Shown here one piece after another: positions 26,659 through 36,533 of a stretch of 64,000 bases of DNA; the first letter of the stretch is position 1; the number at the start of each line of letters is the position of its first letter. Origin of the DNA: Rhizobiales bacterium GAS188 (GTDB lineage: Bacteria > Pseudomonadota > Alphaproteobacteria > Rhizobiales > Beijerinckiaceae); assembly GCA_900104855.1 (NCBI GenBank), contig FNSS01000001.1, forward strand, positions 3,968,001 to 4,032,000, read 5' to 3'. The position numbers and the translations under genes were made by a program. The notes beneath the pieces were generated by a model. It was given only the letters and a program-made list of their open reading frames with translations, was not told the DNA's origin and searched no databases.

Positions 26659-29085
26659 TCAGCCCGCCGCCTTCAATGGCTCCGCTTCTGCAGCCTCGTC
26701 GCCGTCCGAGGCGTCGGCCGGCGTATTGCTGCCATCGACAAGCCCGCTGAACCTGTCGATCGGGCCCGGCCGGCCGAGCAGGTAGCCTTGCGCCTCGCTG
26801 CAAGCTTCCATGTTCAGGAATTGCAGCTCCCCGCTGGTCTCGACGCCTTCGGCCAGGACCGGAAGGTTCAAGCCCCTGCCGAGGCCGAGCACGGCGCGCA
26901 CGATGGTGGCTGCTTCCTCGTTGAGGTCGACCGATTTGATGAAGGAGCCGTCGATCTTGATCTTGTCGAAGGGGAAGGCCCGCAGGTTGGAGAGGGATGA
27001 GTAGCCGGTGCCGAAATCGTCCATGGCGATGCGCACGCCCAGCGCCTTCAACAGGCGCAAGGTCGACAGCGCCCGGTTGAGATCGCGGATCAGCGCGGTC
27101 TCGGTGATCTCCAATTCCAGCCGCTGCGGCGACAGGCCCGTCTGGAACAGGATCTCGTGCACGAGCTGGGGAAAATGCGGGCTGTGCAACTGCACGGCCG
27201 AGACATTGACCGCGATGCCGAGCTGGGTCGTCCAGCTTGCCGCCTCGCTGCAGGCCGCCCGCAGCGCCCATTCGCCGATCTGCAGGATGATGCCGCTCTC
27301 TTCGGCGACCGGGATGAACACGCCAGGCGACACCTCGCCACGTTCGGGATGGTTCCAGCGCAGCAGCGCCTCGAAGGCGACCACATCACCGCTGTCGACG
27401 CGCGTCTGCGGCTGATAGACGAGCCGCAATTGCTTGCGTGCCACCGCGTTGCGCAGGTCATGCTCCAGCATACGCCGGTCGCGCACCTGGACGCCCATCG
27501 AGGCCTCGAAGAAGCGGTAGACGCCGCGCCCATCCGTCTTGGCCCGATACATCGCGGTGTCCGCATGGGTGAGCAGCGTCCTGCGGTCGCGCGCATTGTC
27601 CGGGAAGATCGCGATGCCGATGCTGGTCGAGATCAGGGCGCTGGTCGTCGAGGTCTCGTTCTGAGCCCGCAAGCTCTCGATGATGCACTCGCCGATGCGG
27701 CCGGCCGTCATCGCATCGGTGAGATCCGGCGCGACGATCGCGAATTCGTCGCCGCCGAGTCTCGCGACCATCTGTTCGTCGGCGAGAATGGCCGTGATGG
27801 TCTTCGCGACCTTCTTCAGCAGGGCGTCGCCCGCCCCATGGCCGAAGAGATCGTTGACCTCCTTGAACCGGTCGAGGTCGAGGCACAGCACGGCGAGCCT
27901 GCGGCCCGAGGCCGCATGCGCCTCGATCTCCCGATCGAGCCTCTCGTTGAAGGCACTGCGGTTGGGCAGGCCGGTGAGTGCGTCGTGATGAGCCAGGAAA
28001 TGGATATGCTCTTCGGCCCGCCGGCGATCCCTGAGATCGCGCACCGCGATGGCGTAATGCGGCTTGCCGGCGAAATCGATCGGGCGAAGGATGAACTCGG
28101 CTGCGATCGGGTCGCTGCCGGCATGTTTCAGCGCGGCCTCGATCGGCACGTTCGGGTGCTCGATGAGCTTGCGGCGCGCGGCCTCGTCGGGAATGCAGGA
28201 GGAAAGCTGCGCGCCGACGAGTTCCTCGGGCAGATGCCCGACCAGATTGCCGAGGCTGTTATTGACGGTCACGATGGTCTCGCCGTCGCAGACCAGAAGC
28301 CCCTCGACGGCGGCGTCGGCGAGGCCGCGCATCCGGTCGGCTTCCCTTTGGGCACGATGCCGCTCATGGATATCGAGAGCGAGCCCCGCGAAGGTCAGGA
28401 GCAGGATGGTCAGCGAGGCGAGCGTCACCCCGACCGCCAGCCAGTCGGTCGGCAGGGCCGTTTCCGGCACCCTAACGGTGGGGTCGGGGATGATCGCTGC
28501 AGCCCCCATGGCGGTGAAGTGATGGCTGCAGATCGCCAGGGTCAGCAGCAAGGCGCCGGCGAGCTTCGACCTGACGGAACCGTTGGTGAGGCCGACCTTG
28601 AGCGACAGCGCGCCGAGCGCGCCACCGAGCAGGATCGAGGCCGCGACAAGGGTTGGATCCCAGGTGATGCGGCCGGCGATCTCGAAGGCCGCCATGCCGA
28701 CATAATGCATCGTGGCGATGCCGGCGCCGACGATCGCGCCGCCGATCCAGCGGCCGCCCGGGATGACGGAAGCGGCGGCGCAGGCGAGGCCGACGCCCGT
28801 CAGGATGATGGCCGAGATGAGCGACAGGGCGGTGAGCGAGAAATCATAGCCGTTGGGAATGCCCGGGATGAAGGCCAGCATCGCCACGAAATGCGTGGCC
28901 CAGATGCCGAAGCCGGTCGATACCGCCGCGACGCACAGCCACAGATCCTGCGTGCCGTCGCCCAGCCGGCGAACATGGTTGAGAAGATTGATCGCCGTAT
29001 AGGACGCCAATGCACAAATCAGCGCAGCCAGCGCAACCATTCGTAAATCATGCGCGGCCACTAAGCAGTTATAAACCGTAAGCAT
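26659..29085 (-). CDS. MHYT-PAS-GGDEF-EAL bifunctional cyclic-di-GMP protein
   Basis: An 808-residue inner-membrane signalling protein. Residues 1-225 form an MHYT sensor of seven helices with the metal-linked motifs THFVAML, MHYVGM and HHFTAMG. A PAS domain spans about 255-360. GGDEF (about 370-535) keeps RLGGDEFAI; EAL (about 545-790) keeps FEALLRW, the DDFGTGYSS loop and KIDGSF. Both catalytic halves look intact, so it may make and break c-di-GMP in response to a diatomic gas or redox signal sensed by MHYT. The start follows AGGGACG. The C-terminal 35 residues are acidic and variable. Confidence 0.94.
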   Translation of the reverse strand: MLTVYNCLVAAHDLRMVALAALICALASYTAINLLNHVRRLGDGTQDLWLCVAAVSTGFGIWATHFVAMLAFIPGIPNGYDFSLTALSLISAIILTGVGLACAAASVIPGGRWIGGAIVGAGIATMHYVGMAAFEIAGRITWDPTLVAASILLGGALGALSLKVGLTNGSVRSKLAGALLLTLAICSHHFTAMGAAAIIPDPTVRVPETALPTDWLAVGVTLASLTILLLTFAGLALDIHERHRAQREADRMRGLADAAVEGLLVCDGETIVTVNNSLGNLVGHLPEELVGAQLSSCIPDEAARRKLIEHPNVPIEAALKHAGSDPIAAEFILRPIDFAGKPHYAIAVRDLRDRRRAEEHIHFLAHHDALTGLPNRSAFNERLDREIEAHAASGRRLAVLCLDLDRFKEVNDLFGHGAGDALLKKVAKTITAILADEQMVARLGGDEFAIVAPDLTDAMTAGRIGECIIESLRAQNETSTTSALISTSIGIAIFPDNARDRRTLLTHADTAMYRAKTDGRGVYRFFEASMGVQVRDRRMLEHDLRNAVARKQLRLVYQPQTRVDSGDVVAFEALLRWNHPERGEVSPGVFIPVAEESGIILQIGEWALRAACSEAASWTTQLGIAVNVSAVQLHSPHFPQLVHEILFQTGLSPQRLELEITETALIRDLNRALSTLRLLKALGVRIAMDDFGTGYSSLSNLRAFPFDKIKIDGSFIKSVDLNEEAATIVRAVLGLGRGLNLPVLAEGVETSGELQFLNMEACSEAQGYLLGRPGPIDRFSGLVDGSNTPADASDGDEAAEAEPLKAAG

Positions 29086-29229
29086 TCGAACGTCCCTGTT
29101 TTCGCGCCGAGATTTTGTGCGAAGTTGCCTGGGAAGTACACAAAAATACCTGTTTATCTGTTAATTGCCCGGCGAGAATCGTGCTTTGCCGCAATTTTTG
29201 CTCGCGGGCGCGTGAGTTGCGCAATCTCT

Positions 29230-29262
29230 GGGACCGCGACCGTCTCGGTCGCCTCAAATCGG
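29230..29262. repeat. Intergenic repeat, family C (diverged copy)
   Basis: GGGACCGCGACCGTCTCGGT is a variant of the repeats at 10545-10590 and 49858-49898 and contains a dyad (GCGACCG/CGGTCGC). It lies in the 324-base divergent gap between the c-di-GMP gene and ccrM (29086-29409); the AT-richer part 29095-29200 probably holds promoters for one or both. No gene seen in the gap. Confidence 0.65.
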
Positions 29263-29334
29263 GACAAACGGCACGGCGCCGCCTCAACTTCGCCTTTACC
29301 GCAATGGGGCAAGGTGCCTGTGTTGGTCGCGTAA

Positions 29335-30525
<1,191 letters not shown>

Positions 30526-30530
30526 GAGGG

Positions 30531-30695
30531 GCGAGTGGCGAATAGCGAGTGGGGAGTAGTGAAGAGTGAAGAGTGAAAAGTGAAAAGTGGAATTGAGGGT
30601 TTGACACCTCAATGCTCGCGTTCCTTTTCGACTCACTCCTCACTCCTCACTCCTCACTTCTCACTCGCTACTCGCCATTCGCTACTCGCCCCTCA
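30531..30695. repeat. Heptad repeat array forming a long inverted repeat
   Basis: Eight consecutive 7-base units (GCGAGTG, GCGAATA, GCGAGTG, GGGAGTA, GTGAAGA twice, GTGAAAA twice) run from 30531 to 30586. After a 45-base spacer, about nine units of the opposite strand (CTCACTC type, then GCTACTC/GCCATTC) run from 30632 to 30695. The two arms can pair over some 50-60 bases. The array separates convergent ccrM and mutY and encodes the last MutY residues. Confidence 0.88.
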
Positions 30696-31830
30696 CTCCC
30701 GCATGCTTCAGCACCTTCCTCATCAGCGTCGGAAAGGCGGCGCCGGCGATCCCCTGGCGAGGCAGGAAGCGGCATCCCGGCGGCGCTCGCGTGGTTGTGG
30801 CGGCAGCCGCGACGAAGACCGTGAGCTCGAGCGGAAAATGCGTGAAGACATGGCGGACCTTGCCGTCGAGGCGCCGCCATTCCAGGGCGGCCGCGCCTTT
30901 CAATGAGCCCGGCGCCTGTGCCAGGGCTGTCGCCACATCGAAATCATTCGTCCATTCGGTGCCCGGCACTTCCGTCATACCGCCGAGCAAGCCTTCCTGC
31001 TTGCGGGCGCGCACCAGCACGGCGCCGTCGGCGCGCAGCACCACGAAAGCCGCGCCGCGCCGCAACTTGCCCTCGCGCTTCACGGCCTTGCGCGGAAAAC
31101 TCTCCTGATCGGCGGCGGCGCGTGCCGCGCAGGCTTCGCGCCAGGGGCAGAGCATGCAATCGGGCTGGCGCGGCCGGCAGATGGTGGCGCCGAGATCCAT
31201 CAACGCCTGGGCGAAATCGCCGTTGCGGCGCGGCGGAGCAAGGCTCGCCGCGGCTGCGCGGATCAAGGGTTTTGCCCCCGGCAGAGGCTCCACGATGCGG
31301 AACAGGCGGGTGATCACGCGCTCGACATTGCCGTCGACCGGCACGGTCTTCCGGTCGAAGGCGATGCTGGCGATGGCTGAGGCCGTATAGGGACCGATGC
31401 CGGGCAGCGTCGCGAGCTCGGCCTCGCTCTGCGGAAATTCCCCGCAATGCTGCGCCATGACCGCCTTGGCACAGGCGTGCAGATTGCGCGCCCGGCTGTA
31501 ATAGCCGAGCCCGGCCCAGGCCGAGAGGACGTCGTCGAGCGGTGCGGATGCCAGACTGCGCAGGCTCGGGAAGCGCTCCAGGAACCGCTCGAAATAGGGG
31601 GCGACGGCGCGCACCGTCGTCTGCTGCAGCATGATCTCCGACAGCCAGACGCGATAAGCCGGCATGCGCTCGCCGGGCGCGGCCCGCCAGGGCAGGTCGC
31701 GGCGATGCCGGTCATACCAGGCGATGAGATCGTCCGGGTCGGGCAGATCTGCGGAGTCGGGGAAGTCGGTGGGGTCGGGAAGGTCGGCGATCTGGCTTCG
31801 TCTCGGCCCGACGGCCGGAGCGCGGCTCAC
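30682..31830 (-). CDS. mutY: A/G-specific adenine glycosylase MutY
   Basis: A 382-residue repair enzyme that removes adenine opposite 8-oxoguanine. The helix-hairpin-helix is LPGIGPYTASAIASIAF with the catalytic Asp in VPVDGNVERV; the [4Fe-4S] loop has spacing C-x6-C-x2-C-x5-C (CRPRQPDCMLCPWREAC). The C-terminal NUDIX-like domain that reads 8-oxoG is present. The N-terminus has a degenerate Pro-Asp stretch (PDPTDFPDSADLPDPDD) made by a DNA repeat. The stop codon falls in the heptad array. Its ATG overlaps the plsC stop. Confidence 0.96.
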   Translation of the reverse strand: MSRAPAVGPRRSQIADLPDPTDFPDSADLPDPDDLIAWYDRHRRDLPWRAAPGERMPAYRVWLSEIMLQQTTVRAVAPYFERFLERFPSLRSLASAPLDDVLSAWAGLGYYSRARNLHACAKAVMAQHCGEFPQSEAELATLPGIGPYTASAIASIAFDRKTVPVDGNVERVITRLFRIVEPLPGAKPLIRAAAASLAPPRRNGDFAQALMDLGATICRPRQPDCMLCPWREACAARAAADQESFPRKAVKREGKLRRGAAFVVLRADGAVLVRARKQEGLLGGMTEVPGTEWTNDFDVATALAQAPGSLKGAAALEWRRLDGKVRHVFTHFPLELTVFVAAAATTTRAPPGCRFLPRQGIAGAAFPTLMRKVLKHAGVRGE

Positions 31831-32585
31831 CGGCCGGTCTCGCGCAACCCTTCCGCCAAGAGCCGCGCCGAGGCCGTCTCGATGCGCTCGCGCAACAAGG
31901 CGAGGAAGGCTTTCGGCCGCATGCCGGGCGCGATGGGCTCCAGCACCTCGACCTCGATGGTGCCGGGACGCTTGAGCAGCGCCCGCCTCGGCCAGTAGAG
32001 GCCGGAGTTCAAGGCGACGGGCACGCAGCGCGCCCCGGTCGCGGAATAGAGATGGGCGACGCCGGATTTATAGTCGGCCGGGGCGCCGGCCGGCCGCCGC
32101 GTGCCTTCCGGGAAGATGATGAGCTGCCGGCCGGCCGCGACCGCCTCTCTCGCCTTCTGCCCCAGCATGGCGAGCCCTTCGCGGCCGGTCTGTCCGCGGC
32201 GGACCGGGATCATGTCGCCCTTGATCAGGTACCAGCCGAAGAAGGGGATGAACATCAGCTCCCGCTTCAGGATGAAGGCCGGGTCCTTGAGGATCAGGAA
32301 GAGCGCGAAGGTCTCCCAGGTCGATTGATGCTTGGAGGCGAGGATGCAACCTTCATCGGACAGATTCTCGAGCCCGCTCCAGCGGACATCGGTGCCGGCG
32401 ATGACCTTGAGCAGCCAGACCGAGGATACGCCCCACAGCCGCGCGACGCGCATGAAATAGCGGCGCGGCAGCACCAGCGTCGGAAAGGCGACGGCGCACC
32501 AGAGGATCAGGTTGAGATAGAAGGCGACGTTGTAGAGCGCCGAGCGCAGCATCGTCGTCAGGGTCGGGGGGCTCAGCTCGGGCAT
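31827..32585 (-). CDS. plsC: 1-acyl-sn-glycerol-3-phosphate acyltransferase (PlsC family)
   Basis: A 252-residue membrane enzyme that acylates lysophosphatidic acid. An N-terminal hydrophobic stretch anchors it. Motif I reads SKHQSTWET, so the usual H-x4-D is H-x4-E; motif III FPEGTRR and the VPVALNSG segment are standard. The acidic swap is conservative and may keep activity. It precedes mutY with an ATGA overlap. The same family often sits near ftsEX and ydcF in this order, and those genes are 1-4 kb upstream here. Confidence 0.92.
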   Translation of the reverse strand: MPELSPPTLTTMLRSALYNVAFYLNLILWCAVAFPTLVLPRRYFMRVARLWGVSSVWLLKVIAGTDVRWSGLENLSDEGCILASKHQSTWETFALFLILKDPAFILKRELMFIPFFGWYLIKGDMIPVRRGQTGREGLAMLGQKAREAVAAGRQLIIFPEGTRRPAGAPADYKSGVAHLYSATGARCVPVALNSGLYWPRRALLKRPGTIEVEVLEPIAPGMRPKAFLALLRERIETASARLLAEGLRETGR

Positions 32586-32646
32586 GGCGGCAATGGGGCT
32601 CGCGGCTCAATAAAGGTCGCCATCCCTGCGCCGAAATAGGGGCCGC

Positions 32647-33136
32647 ATCAATAGAGCGTCATCAAGGGCGTTGGCACAAAACGGTTCAGCCCGGCGCAAC
32701 CTTCGGACCGCCGGCTTCCAGCCGGCAACGCACGATCGTCACCCCTGATCCGCATCCGGTGGGATCATAGAGCGGCCGCGCATGGAATCTCGCCGGCGCT
32801 TCACGGCCCACCACCTCCAGCCGGTAGTCGCCCTAGGCCAGACCGATTCGTGCTGCCGGCTGGAAGCCAGCGGTCCAAAAGGGCGTTGGCACAACGGTTC
32901 AGCCGGACGCAACCTTCGGACCGCCGGCTTCCAGCCGGAAATGCACGATCGTCACCCCCTGATCCGCATCGCGTGGGATCATAGAACGGCCGCGCATGGG
33001 ATCTCGCCGGCGTTTCACGGCCCGCCACCTCCAGCCCGAGGCCAGACCGATTCGTAAGGCCGAGCCGTAACAAATTCGGGTTGTGCTGCCGGCTGGAAGC
33101 CAGCGGCCCAAAATAGAGCGCGATCAATAGAGCGTC
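32647..33136. mobile_element. Two tandem copies of a short element with terminal inverted repeats, bounded by a 14-bp direct repeat
   Basis: Copy 1 (about 32665-32880) and copy 2 (about 32881-33113) share most of their length, including GATCGTCACCCC, TGGGATCATAGA and CGGCCGCGCATGG. Each begins near GGACCGCCGGCTTCCAGCC and ends with its near-perfect inverse GGCTGGAAGCCAGCGG. Copy 2 has an extra 30 bases near its right end. The pair is bounded by ATCAATAGAGCGTC at 32647-32660 and 33123-33136; the right one contains the stop codon of the PPOX gene. No transposase is encoded, so this is MITE-like. The 538-base gap holds nothing else. Confidence 0.75.
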
Positions 33137-33735
33137 GCTTGGAGCTTCGCGGGTGCCTCGCGATCATAAGTGGCCGCATCGACCGAATTGGCGCTCAGAT
33201 GAGCGAGCATCTCGCCCGTGCTCGGCAGCTGCGAGCGCTGGAGATGCCGCGAGGCATCCCAGAGCTTGGAGCGCATCAGCGCCTTCGAGCAATGCACATA
33301 GGCCGCCTCGACGGTCATCACGATCACGCTGCGCGGCAGCTTTCCCTCGACCGCGAAGGAAGCGAGAAGTTCCGGATCGACCGAGATCTCGGCCCGGCCG
33401 TTGACGCGCAGGGTCTCGCCGATGCCCGGCACGATGAACAGCAGCGAGACGCGCGGATCGACGACGATATTGCGCAGATTATCGATGCGGTTATTGCCCG
33501 GCCGGTCGGGGAGGGCGAGCTTGCGCTCGTCGAGGACCCGCACGAAGCCCGGCGCATCCCCTTTCGGCGAGCAGTCGAGCCCGTTCGGCCCGGCCGATGC
33601 CAGCACCACGAAGGGGGCGGCCTCGACGAAGGCGCGGTAATGCGCGTTGAGATAGGTGATCTCCTTGAACACCGCCCCGCCCTTGGGGTGGCCGTAGATC
33701 GCTTCCAATTCCTCGACCGTGCGCAGCGTCGTCAT
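33124..33735 (-). CDS. Pyridoxamine 5'-phosphate oxidase-fold flavoprotein (MSMEG_1061 family)
   Basis: A 203-residue FMN- or F420-binding split-barrel protein. The conserved body includes FVVLASAGPNGLDCSPKGDA (a flavin-phosphate loop), LPDRPGNNRIDNLRNI and LLFIVPGIGETLRVNGRA. These PPOX-type proteins reduce or oxidise small molecules, and the specific substrate is unknown. It is not PdxH, since the PLP-site motifs differ. The last codons and stop coincide with the 14-bp direct repeat that bounds the neighbouring element. Confidence 0.88.
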   Translation of the reverse strand: MTTLRTVEELEAIYGHPKGGAVFKEITYLNAHYRAFVEAAPFVVLASAGPNGLDCSPKGDAPGFVRVLDERKLALPDRPGNNRIDNLRNIVVDPRVSLLFIVPGIGETLRVNGRAEISVDPELLASFAVEGKLPRSVIVMTVEAAYVHCSKALMRSKLWDASRHLQRSQLPSTGEMLAHLSANSVDAATYDREAPAKLQATLY

Positions 33736-33754
33736 CGCGTCCCGTCCGTCAGGT

Positions 33755-34438
33755 TCATAGCTGACCCATGGTCGGGCCGCCCAAGCTCAATCTCGTGCGC
33801 AGCTCTGATACCAGATATTTGGTGTATTCGAACATGATGACGCGCGTCGTGTGCTCATCGGTCCACCAGGCATCGAGATCGAGGCCGGGCGTGAGCACGG
33901 GATCCGGGATGAGCAGGGTGTTCGGCAGGACGCGCTTCAATTCATTGAGCGCGCGCGGCATGTGATAGGCGCCGGTGACGACGATCAGCGAGCGGTAATC
34001 GTGCTGCCTCACCCAGCGCGCGATCTCGGTGGCGTTGCCGACCGTGTTGCGGGCGCGCCGGTCGATATCGATGCAGCAGCGGAAGACCGCCTGGTTCTGG
34101 TCGACGGCCTCGGCGATGGCGGCGGCCGAGGTATGATCATTGACGCCGCTGATCAGCAGGCGGTGTCCCTGGCCGCTGGCCACGAGATCGACCGCCTTGG
34201 CGACGCGATTCTCGCCACCCGTGAGCACCACGACCGCATCGGCAGGACCTGGCGCCAATCTCGGATGCGGCAGCGCGGCGGCGAACTGCACCAGCCCGGC
34301 GACGAAGAAGGCAATCCCGATGACGCAAACGACACTCAGCGCCCGGCCCGCCAGGCGCCCCCATCTCAGGCTCGCGCCCGTCCCAGCGGGCCGTGCCGAG
34401 ATGACCTCGTCTCCAGTCGTCGATCGAACCCCGTTCAC
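33755..34438 (-). CDS. YdcF/ElyC/SanA family membrane protein (DUF218)
   Basis: A 227-residue protein with one N-terminal membrane helix (LSVVCVIGIAFFVAGLVQF) and a periplasmic DUF218 domain: ADAVVVLTGGENRV, the RRARNTVGNATEIARWV loop and VVTGAYHMPRA. Relatives in E. coli affect envelope integrity and lipid carrier balance. It lies downstream of ftsE-ftsX, a conserved order in Rhizobiales. The annotated start is GTG 34438, with a poor ribosome site, so the first 20 residues are uncertain. Confidence 0.88.
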   Translation of the reverse strand: MNGVRSTTGDEVISARPAGTGASLRWGRLAGRALSVVCVIGIAFFVAGLVQFAAALPHPRLAPGPADAVVVLTGGENRVAKAVDLVASGQGHRLLISGVNDHTSAAAIAEAVDQNQAVFRCCIDIDRRARNTVGNATEIARWVRQHDYRSLIVVTGAYHMPRALNELKRVLPNTLLIPDPVLTPGLDLDAWWTDEHTTRVIMFEYTKYLVSELRTRLSLGGPTMGQL

Positions 34439-34648
34439 CTAAGCAAGTTTGCGCAGCATCACACGCGCCCTTTCACTTAGTCTTTGATATCGCATCATAA
34501 ACCCGAAAAATGGAAGACCACTTTGCGGAATGATGCTTGGGTTCCCGGCTCATTCGGCGGCTTCGCGTCCTATGGCTGCTCTCGATGGGAGATCGGCAGC
34601 ATTCCAGCGAATTCCTTCAGAACTGGTTAATCATGCAGGATACGCCAG

Positions 34649-35659
34649 TCATGCCATGGCGCGCAAACGGCGCTTGACCGTCAGCCGGGACACGATGGAG
34701 GTCGAATACGCCACCGCTATGGCAACCCCGACGATCAGGCCATAGCCCTGGGCGCCGAACTGGAACGAACCGAATACGGCCTCCATCTGCTCGGCGGCCG
34801 CGGTCGAGGCGACATGCGTCGAGACGATGCCGGCAATGAAGTAGCACACGGCGGCCGCGACAGCTCCCACCAGCCCCCCTTCGATGCCGAGCGCCAGGAA
34901 GCGCCTCTGGAACTCGCGCGCCACGAAATCATCGTCGGCGCCGACGAGATGCAGCACTTCCACCACCTCATGGTTCAAGGCGACGGCCGAACGGGTGGCG
35001 AAGCCGACGGCGAGCGCGCTCGCCGCCAGCACCAGCGCCACGATGCCGACCGCCACCACGATCAACGCATTGGCCATGGTCGACAGGCGCGAGATGAAGG
35101 CGCGATGGTCGTCGAGCGAGGCCGAGGGGCCGGTCCGCGCCAGTCTCGTCGTCAGATCGGCGACATCGGGAACGGCGCCGGGCTCGCGAGCCAGCGTGAT
35201 CATGCGCGGGATGGGCAGATCGGCGACGTCGAGGCCGGTGCCGATCCAAGGTTGCAGCAGCGCCTCGGATTCGGCCCGCGTGAACACCTTCACGGCGGTG
35301 ATGCCCTTGGTGTCGCGTGCCACCTGGGCCGCCGCCGCCACATCGGCTTCGAGGTCGCGCCCGGGCATCGGGCGCACCTCGATCGACATCTCGCTGGCGA
35401 TCGTGGCCGTCCAGTCGTTGACGGCGCGCGAGACGAGATGGGCCGCGCCCGCCGCGAGGCAGGCGAGGAAGGTCATGATGGCGATCACCATCACCAGCGA
35501 GCGTCCGGCGATGGAGCGCTGCGGCACCAGCGATCCCTGCCGGCGCAAGGGAATGGGCGCCGCCGGCACCGACGCTACCGCGTCCTCCCCCTCGAACGCC
35601 GTCTCGAACGCCTCCTCGGCGTCGTCCGGGTGCGGCTCATGGGCGTCCACGCCCCTCAT
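34649..35659 (-). CDS. ftsX: Cell division protein FtsX
   Basis: A 336-residue ABC-type permease with four membrane helices: one after a 50-residue acidic cytoplasmic N-terminus, and three in the C-terminal half around ALNHEVVEVLHLVGADDDFVA. The large periplasmic loop between helices 1 and 2 activates peptidoglycan hydrolases in the divisome. Its start overlaps the ftsE stop by ATGA. Length and topology fit alphaproteobacterial FtsX. Confidence 0.94.
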   Translation of the reverse strand: MRGVDAHEPHPDDAEEAFETAFEGEDAVASVPAAPIPLRRQGSLVPQRSIAGRSLVMVIAIMTFLACLAAGAAHLVSRAVNDWTATIASEMSIEVRPMPGRDLEADVAAAAQVARDTKGITAVKVFTRAESEALLQPWIGTGLDVADLPIPRMITLAREPGAVPDVADLTTRLARTGPSASLDDHRAFISRLSTMANALIVVAVGIVALVLAASALAVGFATRSAVALNHEVVEVLHLVGADDDFVAREFQRRFLALGIEGGLVGAVAAAVCYFIAGIVSTHVASTAAAEQMEAVFGSFQFGAQGYGLIVGVAIAVAYSTSIVSRLTVKRRLRAMA

Positions 35660-36366
35660 CGCAGCTCCTCCGCCTCTACCTGATCCTCGATGCTGAGGCG
35701 CCCGTCATCGAGGATCAGGCGGCGCGCCTCGAACTGCTCCATCAGCGAATAATCATGGGTCGCGATGATGATCGCGGTGCCGAGGCGATGCAGCTCGACG
35801 AAGAGACGCAGCAGCCGGCGGGCGAGCGACGGGTCGACATTGCCGGTCGGCTCGTCGGCGATCAGGAATTCGGGCTTGGCGATCAGGGCGCGCGCGATGG
35901 CGGCGCGCTGCTTCTCCCCGCCGGAAAGGACGGGCGGCAGCACATGCATGCGGTCGCCGAGGCCGACCCATTGCAGCAGCTCGACCACCTCGGCCCGGTA
36001 GCTCGCTTCCGCCCGGCCCTGCACCCGCATGGGCAGCGCCACGTTCTCGAAGGTGGTCAGATGGTCGAGCAGGCGGAATTCCTGGAACACCACGCCCGTG
36101 CGGCGGCGCACCATGGTCAGCTCGGCCTCGCTCATGCGCGACACATCCGATCCATGCATGGTGATGACGCCCCGCGTCGGATGCAGCGACAGCATGATCA
36201 GCTTGAGCAGGGTCGACTTGCCGGCCCCCGAGGGACCGGTGAGGAACTGGAACGAATAGGGCGCGATCGAGAAGGTCAGGTCGCGCAGGATCTCGGGGCC
36301 GACGCCGTAGCGCATGCCGACATGCTCGAAGCGGATCATCGGCTCGGCGCCGGCCGCGTCATTCAT
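35656..36366 (-). CDS. ftsE: Cell division ATP-binding protein FtsE
   Basis: A 236-residue ATPase of the FtsEX complex. Walker A is GPSGAGKST, signature LSGGEKQRAAIAR, Walker B FLIADEPTGNVDP, H-loop ATHDYSLME. F-E-H-V-G-M-R-Y-G at the N-terminus matches the FtsE opening. It is translationally coupled to ftsX and divergent from the DUF3426-like gene. Confidence 0.96.
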   Translation of the reverse strand: MNDAAGAEPMIRFEHVGMRYGVGPEILRDLTFSIAPYSFQFLTGPSGAGKSTLLKLIMLSLHPTRGVITMHGSDVSRMSEAELTMVRRRTGVVFQEFRLLDHLTTFENVALPMRVQGRAEASYRAEVVELLQWVGLGDRMHVLPPVLSGGEKQRAAIARALIAKPEFLIADEPTGNVDPSLARRLLRLFVELHRLGTAIIIATHDYSLMEQFEARRLILDDGRLSIEDQVEAEELR

Positions 36367-36533
36367 CGGCCGTTAACCATGCTCGACGACCATCCCGCGG
36401 TTCGCTGGAAAGCTTTCATTGCGGCGCCTCGCACCCGATTCGGCATGCTGCCGGTTTGCGGACGAGATGCAAGCGCGCTGCACATGAAAGGCAGCTCCGG
36501 CACGAAGCGAGGGCGATCGATGAGGGATGGTCG

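Noticed and set aside
27157-29046. 629-codon open frame opposite the GGDEF-EAL gene
   Set aside because: Antisense shadow; Arg/Gly/Asp-rich translation without motifs, while the other strand encodes complete known domains.
30531-30695. CRISPR array
   Set aside because: Units are contiguous 7-mers without spacers and the arms are inverted, which does not fit CRISPR repeat-spacer structure; no cas gene is present.
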